Part shown: positions 54,462 to 63,061 of the stretch, piece by piece
Layout: the number at the start of each line of letters is the position of its first letter
Position numbering within the stretch: position 1 is the first letter of the stretch
Source: Bombilactobacillus folatiphilus
GTDB lineage: Bacteria; Bacillota; Bacilli; Lactobacillales; Lactobacillaceae
Direction: 5' to 3'
Length of the DNA: 64,000 nt
NCBI RefSeq assembly: GCF_023380265.1
Contig: NZ_CP093366.1
Span: 1,426,001 to 1,490,000 of the forward strand
The notes under the pieces: model-generated
Told to the model about the DNA's origin: nothing
Databases searched by the model: none
The model's input: only the letters and a program-made list of their open reading frames with translations
Made by a program: the position numbers and the translations under genes

Positions 54462-55319
54462 GTGTACGGAGAAGTCATCAAACAAATTCGCTTAAATAAA
54501 AATTTAACCTTGAAGGCTGTCTACCTTGATGTTTGTTCAAAAACGAATGCGATTAAATTCGAACAAGGATTGCGTATTTTAGCCGCTGACAAATTCAATC
54601 ACGTTTTAGAAAATCTCATGATTACTATGAACGAATTTCAGTGGATTCAAAATGGCTATCAACCTAATCCCGAACATTATTACGAATATATGATTAGTAA
54701 TACGTGGAATTCGAATCAAATCACCGCTTTTCAACAGCAGCTCCACAATCTTGAAAAGACTCCCCAAAGTATTAAACGAGTTCAGCTAGCCAGTTATCGT
54801 TCGTTGCAAAATTATCAAAAAAAGTTAGCGCCCGCGCCAAAAGAACTGGTTATTATTATCAATTATTTCTCCAACTTATCCACATGGACCTTAAGCGATG
54901 TGCGCTTTTTTGCCAACAATTGTTCTGTTTTGCCCTATTCTCTTATGAAAAATCTCTTACACGAGGCTTTGAAAGTTCAAGATAGATACCAATATTATCG
55001 TGACAGTGACCAAATTTTTGCTATCGTATTATCCAATTGTCTTGATGTCATGATTACTAACGCAGATTATGCCGCCGCTTCAAAAACCTTGACTTTGTTA
55101 AAACAGCAAACTCAAAACATTACGATGGGGACATTCAAATTGTTCGAAAAATATTATGAAGCTAAGCTTGATTTTTTGCATTTTAACAAGCAAAAAGGAC
55201 TTGCTGAGTTAAAGCAAGTCCAAAATGTTGCCGCATTCTTAGAAAATAAGCAGTTGATCGGTGAGATTCAAGCTTTGATTGCAAATCCCATAATAAATCC
55301 GAATCAAAACTCCAAATAA
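54462..55319 (+). CDS. Rgg/GadR/MutR-family regulator
   Basis: 285 residues: N-terminal XRE-type helix-turn-helix (residues about 1-60, VIKQIRLNKNLTLKAVYLD, SKTNAIKFEQGLR) and a C-terminal TPR-like helical domain typical of Rgg proteins, which often sense short peptides. It starts with GTG after AAAGAGGTG. No short hydrophobic pheromone ORF is evident in the 90-bp gap to the MFS gene. The next gene downstream, convergent, is the phase-variable WxL-like gene. Confidence 0.85.
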   Translation: MYGEVIKQIRLNKNLTLKAVYLDVCSKTNAIKFEQGLRILAADKFNHVLENLMITMNEFQWIQNGYQPNPEHYYEYMISNTWNSNQITAFQQQLHNLEKTPQSIKRVQLASYRSLQNYQKKLAPAPKELVIIINYFSNLSTWTLSDVRFFANNCSVLPYSLMKNLLHEALKVQDRYQYYRDSDQIFAIVLSNCLDVMITNADYAAASKTLTLLKQQTQNITMGTFKLFEKYYEAKLDFLHFNKQKGLAELKQVQNVAAFLENKQLIGEIQALIANPIINPNQNSK

Positions 55320-57312
55320 TGTTGCTCCCTAACTATTTATAATGAATTACTATACGTCCACGTCATGGTGCCGCTGTAATTACCCAGCGGTTTATCATTA
55401 GAATTCAACCGAAAATGCTTATCCGACACATAGCTTGTCAAATCACTAATTCCTTGCGTGGTCAAACCGCTCGTCGTCAAATTGCTTGCAGTGCCATCGA
55501 TTGATTGATACGTTCCAGAGGAATCCGTTCGGTATTCAATCAACGCGTTCCCCGAATCCGGCCGCAAGTAAGCGTAAGCGCTCGTACGCAAATCTTGATT
55601 ATACTTGACTTGCAGATAATACTGCTTACTGCTAGACGCCGAATAATGACTGAACTTCAATCGACCACTCGTCGTATTGTAAAACGGACTATCAAACACG
55701 CGCGGATTGCGTCCAAAATCAATGACATCAGGCACGCGGACAAAATAATCAAGGTCTTTGCGTTGCAACGATGTTGAAGCGGAAGTATTCGAAAGCGTCT
55801 GACCATTCATGGTCACATTGATGCCCACCGTATTATACGGTATCTTAATCGTACTTTCGTGTTTAGCTCTCGGTTCGCCAGCCACCGGATCAGCCTTAGC
55901 TTTCGCGTTATAAGTCAAATCAATCAAATCCCCGGGACTAAAATTACCCGTTGCTTTCGTGACCGTAATCTTGCCCGTGTTAGGATCGACCGTTGCCGAG
56001 GCCGCGGAACGATCACCATTTACCGTCACACTTGGTGCACTATTGCTAAAATCTAACCCCGCATTACGACTACTAAAAGTTACTGGCGATGTTAAGTTGT
56101 ACATATTAGCTTCGTTTAATTGATATTGCATATGATATTGGAGAGTATCCCCCGGCACATACGTCGCCGAACTGGCATAATCACTGGTGTCTTTCGTGTT
56201 CTTCACGCCTAATGTCAATTTAGCGTCAAAAGCTTTGGTAATGGGAATCGTTAAATCCGGGGCAGCCGCCGTGACCGTCTGATGATTGCCACCACCATCT
56301 TTATTATCCCCAGAAAAACTCGTCTTAACCACCGCATTTCCGATTGGCGCATCACTATCAATCGTGACAGGAAATTTGACCCAATCCCGATCTGACGCGT
56401 TATCTAGCACTATCGACGAATTATAAACAGTTGGTACAACCATTTTAACTTGTCTAGTCGTCGCATCATAACTACCAGTCAATACTGCGTGCGAACCTGT
56501 ACTTGACAGCGTAATTTGCTTGAGATCTTCTGCCGTCATCGATAGACCTTGCGGTAAAGTCACGTAAAAGGTCTTGGGCGTCAAACTACCCTGACCATCA
56601 CTCTTATTGGCCAATTGCACTGTCAAATTCAACTGATCAACCGGATGATTAAACCGCAAAGACTTGGGGTTACTATAACTTGAAGTGAGCTCCGGCTTGG
56701 CTTGACCTCGTGGCTCCACCTTGAGTTCAACATTGTGGTGTTGCGTTTCTTGAGGAGCAATCTGTTGGACAGGCCATAGCAATTGAAAATTCTTTGCGTA
56801 ATCACTTGGATTCAAAACTGTACCTGCGGAACTGGCTTCTTGACCAACATAATTACTATAATTTGTTCCCTGCCAAGTGTCACCATCATAAGACGTTACA
56901 AGAAAACGATTTGGTCCATCTGCAACTCCAGTCCGAACAGTGGCTAGATACTTATTATAATCAGTCCCATTACGAGAACCACCTAGCAAAATTGTGAACC
57001 CTTGCCCATTGCCTAACGATTTTATTGAATTATTATAGACTAGCATATCCTTGACACTGCCAGTCATTGTCACATAAGACCAAGTTGATTGCGAAACATT
57101 TTTGACAAACAATTGATCGTCAACTCCTGAAGTTGCCGTTTTGGACGGTGTGATTAACTGTTCCATTAAAAATGCATTATTAGGAAAATTAGAGGTAGAA
57201 CCCTTCAAATTTGTCGAATATATTAGCCATTTCAAAGCCTTGACTTGTCCCGTTTGATCTTTAACCAAATAAAATTTTCCTTTATTGGAAGGATTTTCCA
57301 TAGAATTTACAT

Positions 57313-57320
57313 CCCCCCCC
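57313..57320 (-). repeat. poly-G tract 2 (G8 on the coding strand)
   Basis: Eight Gs on the minus strand at the exact point where the WxL-like frame shifts. The count for a continuous frame is 7 (or 10). Confidence 0.85.
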
Positions 57321-57690
57321 TACTTCCCATAATGAAGTAAGCCCATTCATTCCAGCATTCAGGGGACTCACCTCGTAGGCCTCAGAAAGAGCAAAACTAG
57401 TTTGACTGTCATGCAACATCGAATACTTATAATAATAAAAGTCGTTGACTGCACTGGTGATAAAATCACAAGTCAGATTATTTCCCAATGGCAAACTTGC
57501 TAATAATTTACTATAAACATAAATACCCCTAGGTACCGTTTGTTCTTCTTGCGTATATTCCGGCGAATTAAAGCCATCATCAATCATATTAGGTGTAATT
57601 TCCGGTGGCGCGGTTTTCGTGGAAACTTTAGCTTGTACATTATGTATCGAAACTAAAAAGAATAAACTAACTAAAATTAGTAGGAGTGAA

Positions 57691-57699
57691 CCCCCCCCC
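57691..57699 (-). repeat. poly-G tract 1 (G9 on the coding strand)
   Basis: Nine Gs on the minus strand inside the signal-peptide region, 17 codons after the ATG. The count for a continuous frame is 8 (or 11). Confidence 0.85.
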
Positions 57700-58006
57700 T
57701 AGGATTTTCTTATGGTTCCTATTAGTTCTAGCTAATAAAAAATGCAACATTTTAATATACTGCTCCTATTTTTGTTGGTATTAACGCTTGTGAAATTAAT
57801 TTCAGTTTAGTTGATTGGCGAGCCGTTTGCAAATGGCATCACGAAAAGATAATTGAATTGTGGTAATTATTTTCAGCATAAACGACGATTTTATGAAATT
57901 TTTCTTGATGAATGATTCTGATAATTACTTTTTAAACTAATTACTCAATTTTTATTTTTAAAAATTGTACTATAAATTTATTTTGAATTTTTTTTCACAG
58001 CAACCA

Positions 58007-58038
58007 AAAACCACTCCCAAATTTACTGGAGTGGTTTG
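58007..58038. terminator. intrinsic terminator-like hairpin
   Basis: AACCACTCC and GGAGTGGTT with a ten-base loop and A-run/T-run flanks. It separates the surface-protein gene's upstream region from the small peptide locus. The stretch 57751-58006 is AT-rich and holds no frame I can support. Confidence 0.6.
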
Positions 58039-58065
58039 AAAATATCTTCGAAATTATGTTAAATT
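58036..58065 (+). promoter_or_regulatory. promoter of the small peptide locus
   Basis: TTGAAA, an 18-bp spacer and TAAATT, upstream of the two short frames at 58091 and 58177. Confidence 0.5.
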
Positions 58066-58090
58066 AGAAACTGGTGAAGTAAAAGCTAAG

Positions 58091-58165
58091 ATGGTGGCTA
58101 TTCCCGAAGGAAAGTGGTGCTTATGGTGTAAAAACCGTAACTCCATATTCCAAAGAAAGGAGTAG
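58091..58165 (+). CDS. 24-codon leader peptide with a CxxC-type pair
   Basis: Starts MVAIPEGKWCLWCKNRN and ends at a TAG that overlaps the ribosome site AAAGGAG of the next frame. Its own ribosome site is weak. The overlap of its stop with the downstream ribosome site suggests translational coupling, in which reading the leader opens or feeds the toxin-like frame. It may not be translated at all; conservation in relatives would decide. Confidence 0.35.
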   Translation: MVAIPEGKWCLWCKNRNSIFQRKE

Positions 58166-58176
58166 CCGATATCCTC

Positions 58177-58269
58177 ATGGATATTTTGTTTCTAGTGTTA
58201 AAGGCCGTGATAGTTATCAAAGCCGTACTAGAATTTGTTATTGCGCTGATCAAATTATTCAGCAAATAA
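58177..58269 (+). CDS. 30-residue hydrophobic peptide, type I toxin- or holin-like
   Basis: Starts MDILFLVLKAVIVIK and ends VIALIKLFSK: a single membrane helix with four lysines and no proline. The ATG sits in the loop of a perfect hairpin ATATCC-TCAT-GGATAT, and the ribosome site AAAGGAG is 14 bases upstream, so initiation appears structurally controlled. A strong terminator follows four bases after the stop. This layout (promoter, structured leader, tiny membrane peptide, terminator) is what type I toxin genes look like. I do not recognise the peptide family. Confidence 0.5.
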   Translation: MDILFLVLKAVIVIKAVLEFVIALIKLFSK

Positions 58270-58272
58270 CAC

Positions 58273-58314
58273 AAAAACAGCCGTCCTAGCCTAGCAGGGC
58301 TGATGGCTGTTTTT
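58273..58314 (+). terminator. intrinsic terminator of the 30-residue peptide gene
   Basis: AAAAACAGCC and GGCTGTTTTT with an inner CCT/AGG pairing, starting four bases after the stop codon. Confidence 0.85.
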
Positions 58315-58360
58315 AAATAACTTAAATTTTAAGAATAGTCACTGTCTTAGCAACCTCACC

Positions 58361-58394
58361 AAAGGAGTTAGTGTTGTCGCACTAGCTCCTTTTT
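58361..58394 (+). terminator. second terminator or antisense-RNA hairpin
   Basis: AAAGGAG-TAGTG and CACTA-CTCCTTT with a following T-run. No gene precedes it on the plus strand after the first terminator. On the minus strand it reads CTAACTCCTTTGG, complementary to much of the peptide gene's CCAAAG..GGAGTAG leader, so it might belong to an antisense RNA; this is speculative. Confidence 0.5.
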
Positions 58395-58427
58395 CATTAC
58401 CAATATAACACATCAATTCGTAATTGC

Positions 58428-58475
58428 AAATAAGCTGCAAGTTAAAGTGCCGATCCTTTAATTTGCAGCTTATTT
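58428..58475 (-). terminator. intrinsic terminator of the ATP-grasp/uspA operon
   Basis: A perfect 13-bp stem, AAATAAGCTGCAA and TTGCAGCTTATTT, 15 bp past the uspA stop codon. Confidence 0.85.
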
Positions 58476-58489
58476 AATTCTTAAACTGA

Positions 58490-58960
58490 TTAATCACGAA
58501 CAACTAATACACTGACTGCTGAATGTTCCACAATTTCTTCAGCTTCACGCCCCACAGTTTTGCCCAATAATTTCTTAGCTTCCGAACCAACAATGATTAA
58601 ATCTGGTTGAAAGTCACGCACAACATCATCCAAAATGACTTTATCAGGATTACCCTCCGCTAAAATGGGATGCACATTTTCAACCCCAAAGTCTTTGGCT
58701 TTCTGAACATAAGTCAACAAATCATGTGAGACTTCCAAGCGCTTATCATTCATTTTATCAGGGGACATACTGTCAAAAACGTTGACATCTTTGGTTTCCA
58801 ATACCGTCACCACGCCCAATTGTGCGTTGGTATTCAATGCCATCGTACAAGCACAATTAAACGCATGATCAGATGAAGTAAAATCATCAATATCAATCGC
58901 CACTAAAATATTTTGAAAGCTCTTTTCTTGAACTCGATAATCCTTTAATGCCTGATCCAT
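58490..58960 (-). CDS. universal stress protein, UspA family
   Basis: 156 residues with a Rossmann-like Usp domain. ILVAIDIDDFTSSDHAF is the first strand with the ATP-binding aspartate, and the C-terminal IIVGSEAKKLLGKTVGREAEEIVEHS follows the G-2x-G-9x-G pattern in modified form. The ATG at 58960 follows GTGGAGG by nine bases; a TTG three codons earlier is possible. It starts 22 bp after the ATP-grasp gene and shares its terminator. Confidence 0.88.
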   Translation of the reverse strand: MDQALKDYRVQEKSFQNILVAIDIDDFTSSDHAFNCACTMALNTNAQLGVVTVLETKDVNVFDSMSPDKMNDKRLEVSHDLLTYVQKAKDFGVENVHPILAEGNPDKVILDDVVRDFQPDLIIVGSEAKKLLGKTVGREAEEIVEHSAVSVLVVRD

Positions 58961-58981
58961 TCCTAACAACCTCCACTAAAA

Positions 58982-60244
58982 TTATTTCAAGTTTTGGCCC
59001 TTATTTTCTGCAAAGTAACGTTTGAAACGTCCTCGATAGCGATTAAACATATAACTCAACAACAAGAACCGTTTAATCCCTAAATCACCCTTATAGAAAA
59101 CAGTCGTGCCATAACGGTCTTGCCGTAAAAGTTCCAGTGCAACTTCTTTGTACTGATTTTCCAGAGCATACTTCTTAAAGATTCCCGAAGTCACCCCTAA
59201 CCACAATTGGTGTTGCGCCTTATTCTTATTTGCATAAACAGTTGGCTTTTGATCCAAAGTCTTGGTGACATAATCATCAATTAGGAATTGTGCCAAATTG
59301 TAGCCATTTAAGGTTACATAAAAACTACTCCGTCCCTGTCGCAAATTAATTTCAAAGAGCTTAAATTCTTGATCGCGATCATCAAACTTCATATCAAAAT
59401 TTGCAAAACCAGTGAACTCAATTTCTTCTAGAAAACGCTGAATCACATCGTATAGCTTTTGATTATATTCAGGCAAAATAACCATATAATTACCAATCGC
59501 TGCTGGCGTCGGATCCTCAAGCAGTGGGTGCCCCAAGCACATCAACTTAACATGATGATTCTGATCCACATAAGCATTTAACACCCGCATATGTGAATCA
59601 TCACCCGGAATAAATTCCTGCATAATCAAGTCTGATGTATATCCATTATCATAGATTTTGGCCACAATATCCAAGAATTCGGCTTCATCTTGGATTGTAA
59701 AGGCTTTTTTACGACCTTCAAAATGAATATCCAACCATTCCACACTATTAGCCGGCTTCAACGCAATCGGATACGTAAACGGTACCGTCAAATCTTGTTC
59801 TTGATACATCTGCTTCGTCACGATTTTGGTCTTAGGATGTGGCAAGTGATATTGTTCGCAAATTTGATAAAAAGATTCCTTGTTATTCAACTTGCGCAAC
59901 AAATCATAGTCAACATACGGACAAATAAAGGTTTTAGAAAGTTCCTCTTTATGCTTGGCAATCAACTCCGCATACCCATCACCCATTGCCAGCAAAATCA
60001 CTGGTTCAGAATGATTAGCATATTTTTGAGCAATTTGCCGCATTGTTTCAATAAAAGATGGATCTTCCGTAAAGCCTTCATGCAAACTCACGTTAATAAT
60101 CTTGGAATATTTGGTTGGAGCTAAAGCGACCTCCGCATAAGCTTGGACAGGTTGATGATTTAGCTCATAAAAAGATCGCGCAAAACCATAGGCGTTAATG
60201 TCACTACCTAAAATAATCGGGGTAAACTTCAAGCTACTTTGCAT
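58982..60244 (-). CDS. ATP-grasp carboxylate-amine ligase (D-aspartate ligase-like)
   Basis: 420 residues. N-terminal Rossmann-like region with PIILGSDINAYGFARSF; central ATP-grasp domain with PIALKPANSVEW, LIMQEFIPGDDSHMRVL and GFANFDMKFD, and FKLFEINLRQGRSSFY carrying the magnesium-binding residues. This type makes a peptide-like bond between a carboxylate and an amine; the closest described role in lactic acid bacteria is adding D-Asp to the peptidoglycan stem lysine, but the substrate is not proven here. Cotranscribed with uspA. Confidence 0.75.
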   Translation of the reverse strand: MQSSLKFTPIILGSDINAYGFARSFYELNHQPVQAYAEVALAPTKYSKIINVSLHEGFTEDPSFIETMRQIAQKYANHSEPVILLAMGDGYAELIAKHKEELSKTFICPYVDYDLLRKLNNKESFYQICEQYHLPHPKTKIVTKQMYQEQDLTVPFTYPIALKPANSVEWLDIHFEGRKKAFTIQDEAEFLDIVAKIYDNGYTSDLIMQEFIPGDDSHMRVLNAYVDQNHHVKLMCLGHPLLEDPTPAAIGNYMVILPEYNQKLYDVIQRFLEEIEFTGFANFDMKFDDRDQEFKLFEINLRQGRSSFYVTLNGYNLAQFLIDDYVTKTLDQKPTVYANKNKAQHQLWLGVTSGIFKKYALENQYKEVALELLRQDRYGTTVFYKGDLGIKRFLLLSYMFNRYRGRFKRYFAENKGQNLK

Positions 60245-60395
60245 ATTGATAATTTCTCACGTTCCTTTATTACTAGTCTTTGATTTAATTAATTGTTCAA
60301 AACGATTCGTTTCTCATCAGTTAGGAATAATAGCGTTCAAGTACATTCACATTGTACCAAATGATTCACAAAATACAGCACTTAATTATCGATCA

Positions 60396-61655
60396 CTAAG
60401 AAATTTTAAACTTTCGCCAAAATGTGGCTGCCCCATAGCCAAAGATGTTCAATTCAGCCTGCCGCACGTTTAAATTCACAATATAACCTGCAAATTCGGA
60501 CAACTGGTCTTTTTGCCGATGCCATGCACGATTAAATTTCGTCGTCAAAAAATGTTTTTTGCCCATCAAGGCTGACACATTTAAGAGAACATATTGAATG
60601 CTGTCAAGCCGATATTGCGCTTCTGTATGCCGATGTCCAGCTAAACAGGCCCAGACACGTCCTGTTTGATTTTCTCGAAAATCAAATTCCACGTTCAATG
60701 AAAATTGCGGATCTATATCCTGATGAACCAGTTGCCCCACCAAGCCCTGATTAAAAGCTTTCAACAAATCGTGCACCGCCTTGCCATTATGCACCGCTGC
60801 TTGACCGTTAGCTTTCAACAAATTGGCATGACTCAAAATGAGCACTTGCTTATTGACACTAGCCTGCAACAATTGCGTTAAAATTTGTACTTGCTGTTGG
60901 CGTAGGCCCAGAACCAGTTTACCGTCATACTGCTTTTGACCCTTTTTATCTATTATATAAGGTAAATCGCTCGTATTTAACATAATTACGCGAAAATTTG
61001 CCTGATCAAAATAACTCAATCCACAATGAGCCAAATTTTCGTGTAAACTCGCATTGCTGTGCTCTGGCAGCCAAACAGCTTGTTCAAATGTATCTGCCGC
61101 AAAAGTCGCACGATGCGTCCTCGTGTGTTCATCGTATTTATCGTGATCATCATGATTACCCTTTGCAATCAACGACGGCGTCTTTTGTTGTGCAAACTGG
61201 TTGGCAACTTGACGCAATAATTGCCGATCTACATAAGGATCATCACTACCATCAATCACATCGCCTAAATGCACCAACAAATCTATGGGCAAAAAATGAG
61301 GCAACTCCAAAAATTCATTGACATGCTGCCAACCGTTAAAGCCGTAGTAACTGCTGCTATTTTTAAATTTGACATGCGTATCCGTAATCATCCCAAGCGT
61401 TAAACTCTGTTTCGGATCAATTTGCGTTTGAACGACTTGACAAAATGCTTGTAAATAAGCTCGTACCCACGGTCTGACTGTCACTGGCATAGGAGCAAAA
61501 GTATGTTGCTTATTTAAGCGATAGTAAATTTGACCTTGCTTGGTCGGCCATAGAATTTGTTGTTGTGGCAAGGTTTGTAATTGATAAGACTGCTGTAAAA
61601 ATTGTACTGGAACAAGTTGGGGTTGCGAGCGCTTTTTGGTCAACAATCGTTTCAT
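60396..61655 (-). CDS. calcineurin-like metallophosphoesterase
   Basis: 419 residues. The metal-binding motifs appear in order: MITDTHVKF, LVHLGDVIDG, IAKGNHDDHD, ILSHANLL and LAGHRHTEA. These are the five conserved blocks of the calcineurin-like fold. The protein has no signal peptide. The substrate could be a nucleotide, phosphoprotein or phosphodiester. AAGGAGC precedes the ATG. It ends about 150 bp upstream of the ATP-grasp start on the same strand. Confidence 0.85.
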   Translation of the reverse strand: MKRLLTKKRSQPQLVPVQFLQQSYQLQTLPQQQILWPTKQGQIYYRLNKQHTFAPMPVTVRPWVRAYLQAFCQVVQTQIDPKQSLTLGMITDTHVKFKNSSSYYGFNGWQHVNEFLELPHFLPIDLLVHLGDVIDGSDDPYVDRQLLRQVANQFAQQKTPSLIAKGNHDDHDKYDEHTRTHRATFAADTFEQAVWLPEHSNASLHENLAHCGLSYFDQANFRVIMLNTSDLPYIIDKKGQKQYDGKLVLGLRQQQVQILTQLLQASVNKQVLILSHANLLKANGQAAVHNGKAVHDLLKAFNQGLVGQLVHQDIDPQFSLNVEFDFRENQTGRVWACLAGHRHTEAQYRLDSIQYVLLNVSALMGKKHFLTTKFNRAWHRQKDQLSEFAGYIVNLNVRQAELNIFGYGAATFWRKFKIS

Positions 61656-61683
61656 ATAATAAAGCTCCTTAAGAAAAAGAAAA

Positions 61684-61708
61684 ACCGACTAGATTTCCTC
61701 CAGTCAGT
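61684..61708 (-). terminator. intrinsic terminator of the GNAT gene
   Basis: On the minus strand ACTGACT and AGTCGGT form a stem followed by a T-run, about 12 bp past the GNAT stop codon. Confidence 0.6.
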
Positions 61709-61719
61709 CCTAATTACGT

Positions 61720-62238
61720 CTATAAAAAACGTTGAAAAGCCACACACGGCTTATGCACAGCATTATCAATCGTCCCACACTGCTGAAACCCATTTTTTTC
61801 AATAATGTGTCGCATCGCCAAATTGTCAAAATGCGTATCAATGCGAATATCTTTAAAATTCAGTGAAGCAGCAATCGTCATCAAATGTTGAATAAAAATA
61901 GATGCCAAACCTTCACCTTGATGTCCCTGACAAACAGCTACACGGTGAATAATTGCATAGCGATCCTTGGATTTTGGACTCCATTGTCCATCATAAATTT
62001 GATCGTAGCTGCTTTCACCTTGATCTTCCAAAGCAGCCACGCCCACAATTTCTTCATCTTTAATCAAGAAATACGCGATTTGGCGCTGAATATCATCTTG
62101 TAAAGTGGCCTGATCCGGATAACCATCTTGCCATAAATCCACGCCGCGACCACGCAACACACTTTTGGCTTCCTCAATAATTTCAACAACTAATTCAATT
62201 TCATCAGCATGAACTTTGCGTAAATACGTGATTGGCAT
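61720..62238 (-). CDS. GNAT-family N-acetyltransferase
   Basis: 172 residues. The acetyl-CoA pyrophosphate-binding segment VAVCQGHQGEGLASIFIQHL holds the modified Q/R-x-x-G-x-G/A motif, and IRIDTHFDNLAMRHIIEKNGF is the usual C-terminal strand-helix (given over positions about 135-155). The ATG at 62238 follows AGAGGGGG; the frame is open to 62283 but without a better start. Acceptor substrate unknown. Confidence 0.85.
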   Translation of the reverse strand: MPITYLRKVHADEIELVVEIIEEAKSVLRGRGVDLWQDGYPDQATLQDDIQRQIAYFLIKDEEIVGVAALEDQGESSYDQIYDGQWSPKSKDRYAIIHRVAVCQGHQGEGLASIFIQHLMTIAASLNFKDIRIDTHFDNLAMRHIIEKNGFQQCGTIDNAVHKPCVAFQRFL

Positions 62239-62310
62239 TGTTGAGCCCCCCTCTAATTTAAATAACCATGGTACCGAGATCACCTATAAATTGCAACCAT
62301 CTCACGAAAA

Positions 62311-62802
62311 TTATTTTTGCCACTGCGCTACTGCTTGAGCGGCCAATGCAATCGATAACACAGCATCAGGTGACAAGTTATTACGCACATCACTTTTAAT
62401 TGTATTCGCAACAACGGCCCCAATCACTTCTAGCGCATATTCAATTAAATGTAAATCCGTTTGAACATTATAAGTACCTTCTCGATAAGGATTCTCATGA
62501 TTATAGTCAAAATTAATTTCACTTTTAATGAAGCTGCCGTCAACATGATTAACCAAAATGCGATCTTGTAATTGACGCAAAACTTGATTCTTATGTTGCA
62601 AAGTCAAGCGATGATCAGATTCATTTTCATAATAATTTTTTTCGGTCATCTCAAAATAATTTTGCACAGGCTGACGCAAAATAGCCAATTCATCCAACAA
62701 TTCATACACTTTTTGGACATCTAAGTATTCTTCTCGGCTACTAATCTTAAGGCTATTTTCCTCCAACCAATCAGCCAATTGACTCAAAGTCTTCGTTTCC
62801 AT
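62311..62802 (-). CDS. hypothetical protein, helical, cytoplasmic
   Basis: 163 residues, acidic, no signal or membrane segment apart from a mildly hydrophobic stretch (LEVIGAVVANTIKS) near the C-terminus. The ATG at 62802 follows GCGGAGGAAGAG. It precedes the GNAT gene by about 70 bp on the same strand and may share a transcript. I recognise no domain. Confidence 0.7.
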   Translation of the reverse strand: METKTLSQLADWLEENSLKISSREEYLDVQKVYELLDELAILRQPVQNYFEMTEKNYYENESDHRLTLQHKNQVLRQLQDRILVNHVDGSFIKSEINFDYNHENPYREGTYNVQTDLHLIEYALEVIGAVVANTIKSDVRNNLSPDAVLSIALAAQAVAQWQK

Positions 62803-63061
62803 ACTCTTCCTCCGCACAATTCTGTCTCGTAAATTATAACCGTTTCTATCTTTTGTTACCAGCCACAGCCATAATTATTCTGGACAAATCATTTCATTAA
62901 ATTGTTCTTCATTATAAATTCAGATACCACTGTAAAATAGTATTGTCAAACCAATTGCATTAAGATACAATTAGCTTTTAATGTTAAGCGCTGTCATTAT
63001 TTTGAAATAATTTTTGTGCTAAACATTCATTTTAACTATATTTCACGAGGGGGCACTACTT
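62803..63061. other. upstream region of the beta-glucoside PTS gene
   Basis: 259 bp without a gene. ATGTTAAGCGCTGTCA near 62979 resembles a cre site with one extra base. GCACT-N7-AGTGC (63053-63069) is a small hairpin around the TTG start codon. No LicT-type antiterminator site is evident. Confidence 0.3.

Larger units (their letters stand above)
55337..57750 (-). pseudogene. WxL-like surface protein interrupted at two poly-G tracts (phase-variable, OFF)
   Basis: A collinear reading frame of about 803 codons broken at two places only. From the ATG at 57750 the frame reaches a G9 tract (57691-57699) and then stops; with G8 it continues into a signal peptide (GGGSLLLILVSLFFLVSIHN, VQA) and the frame at 57587. 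That frame ends just after a G8 tract (57313-57320); with G7 it runs into the 654-codon frame that ends at 55337. The protein has a basic N-terminus, signal peptide, long extracellular beta-rich region and a WxL-like C-terminus (FGRNPRVFDSPFYN, NYSGTMTWTYSNSL). TAGGAG lies 12 bases before the ATG. Listed as a pseudogene for this sequence, but reversible switching is more likely than decay. Confidence 0.75.

Noticed and set aside
55337-57750. Simple sequencing error as the whole explanation for the broken WxL-like frame
   Set aside because: It cannot be excluded without reads, but both breaks fall exactly on rare long G tracts and each is one base from frame, which fits biological slippage at least as well.
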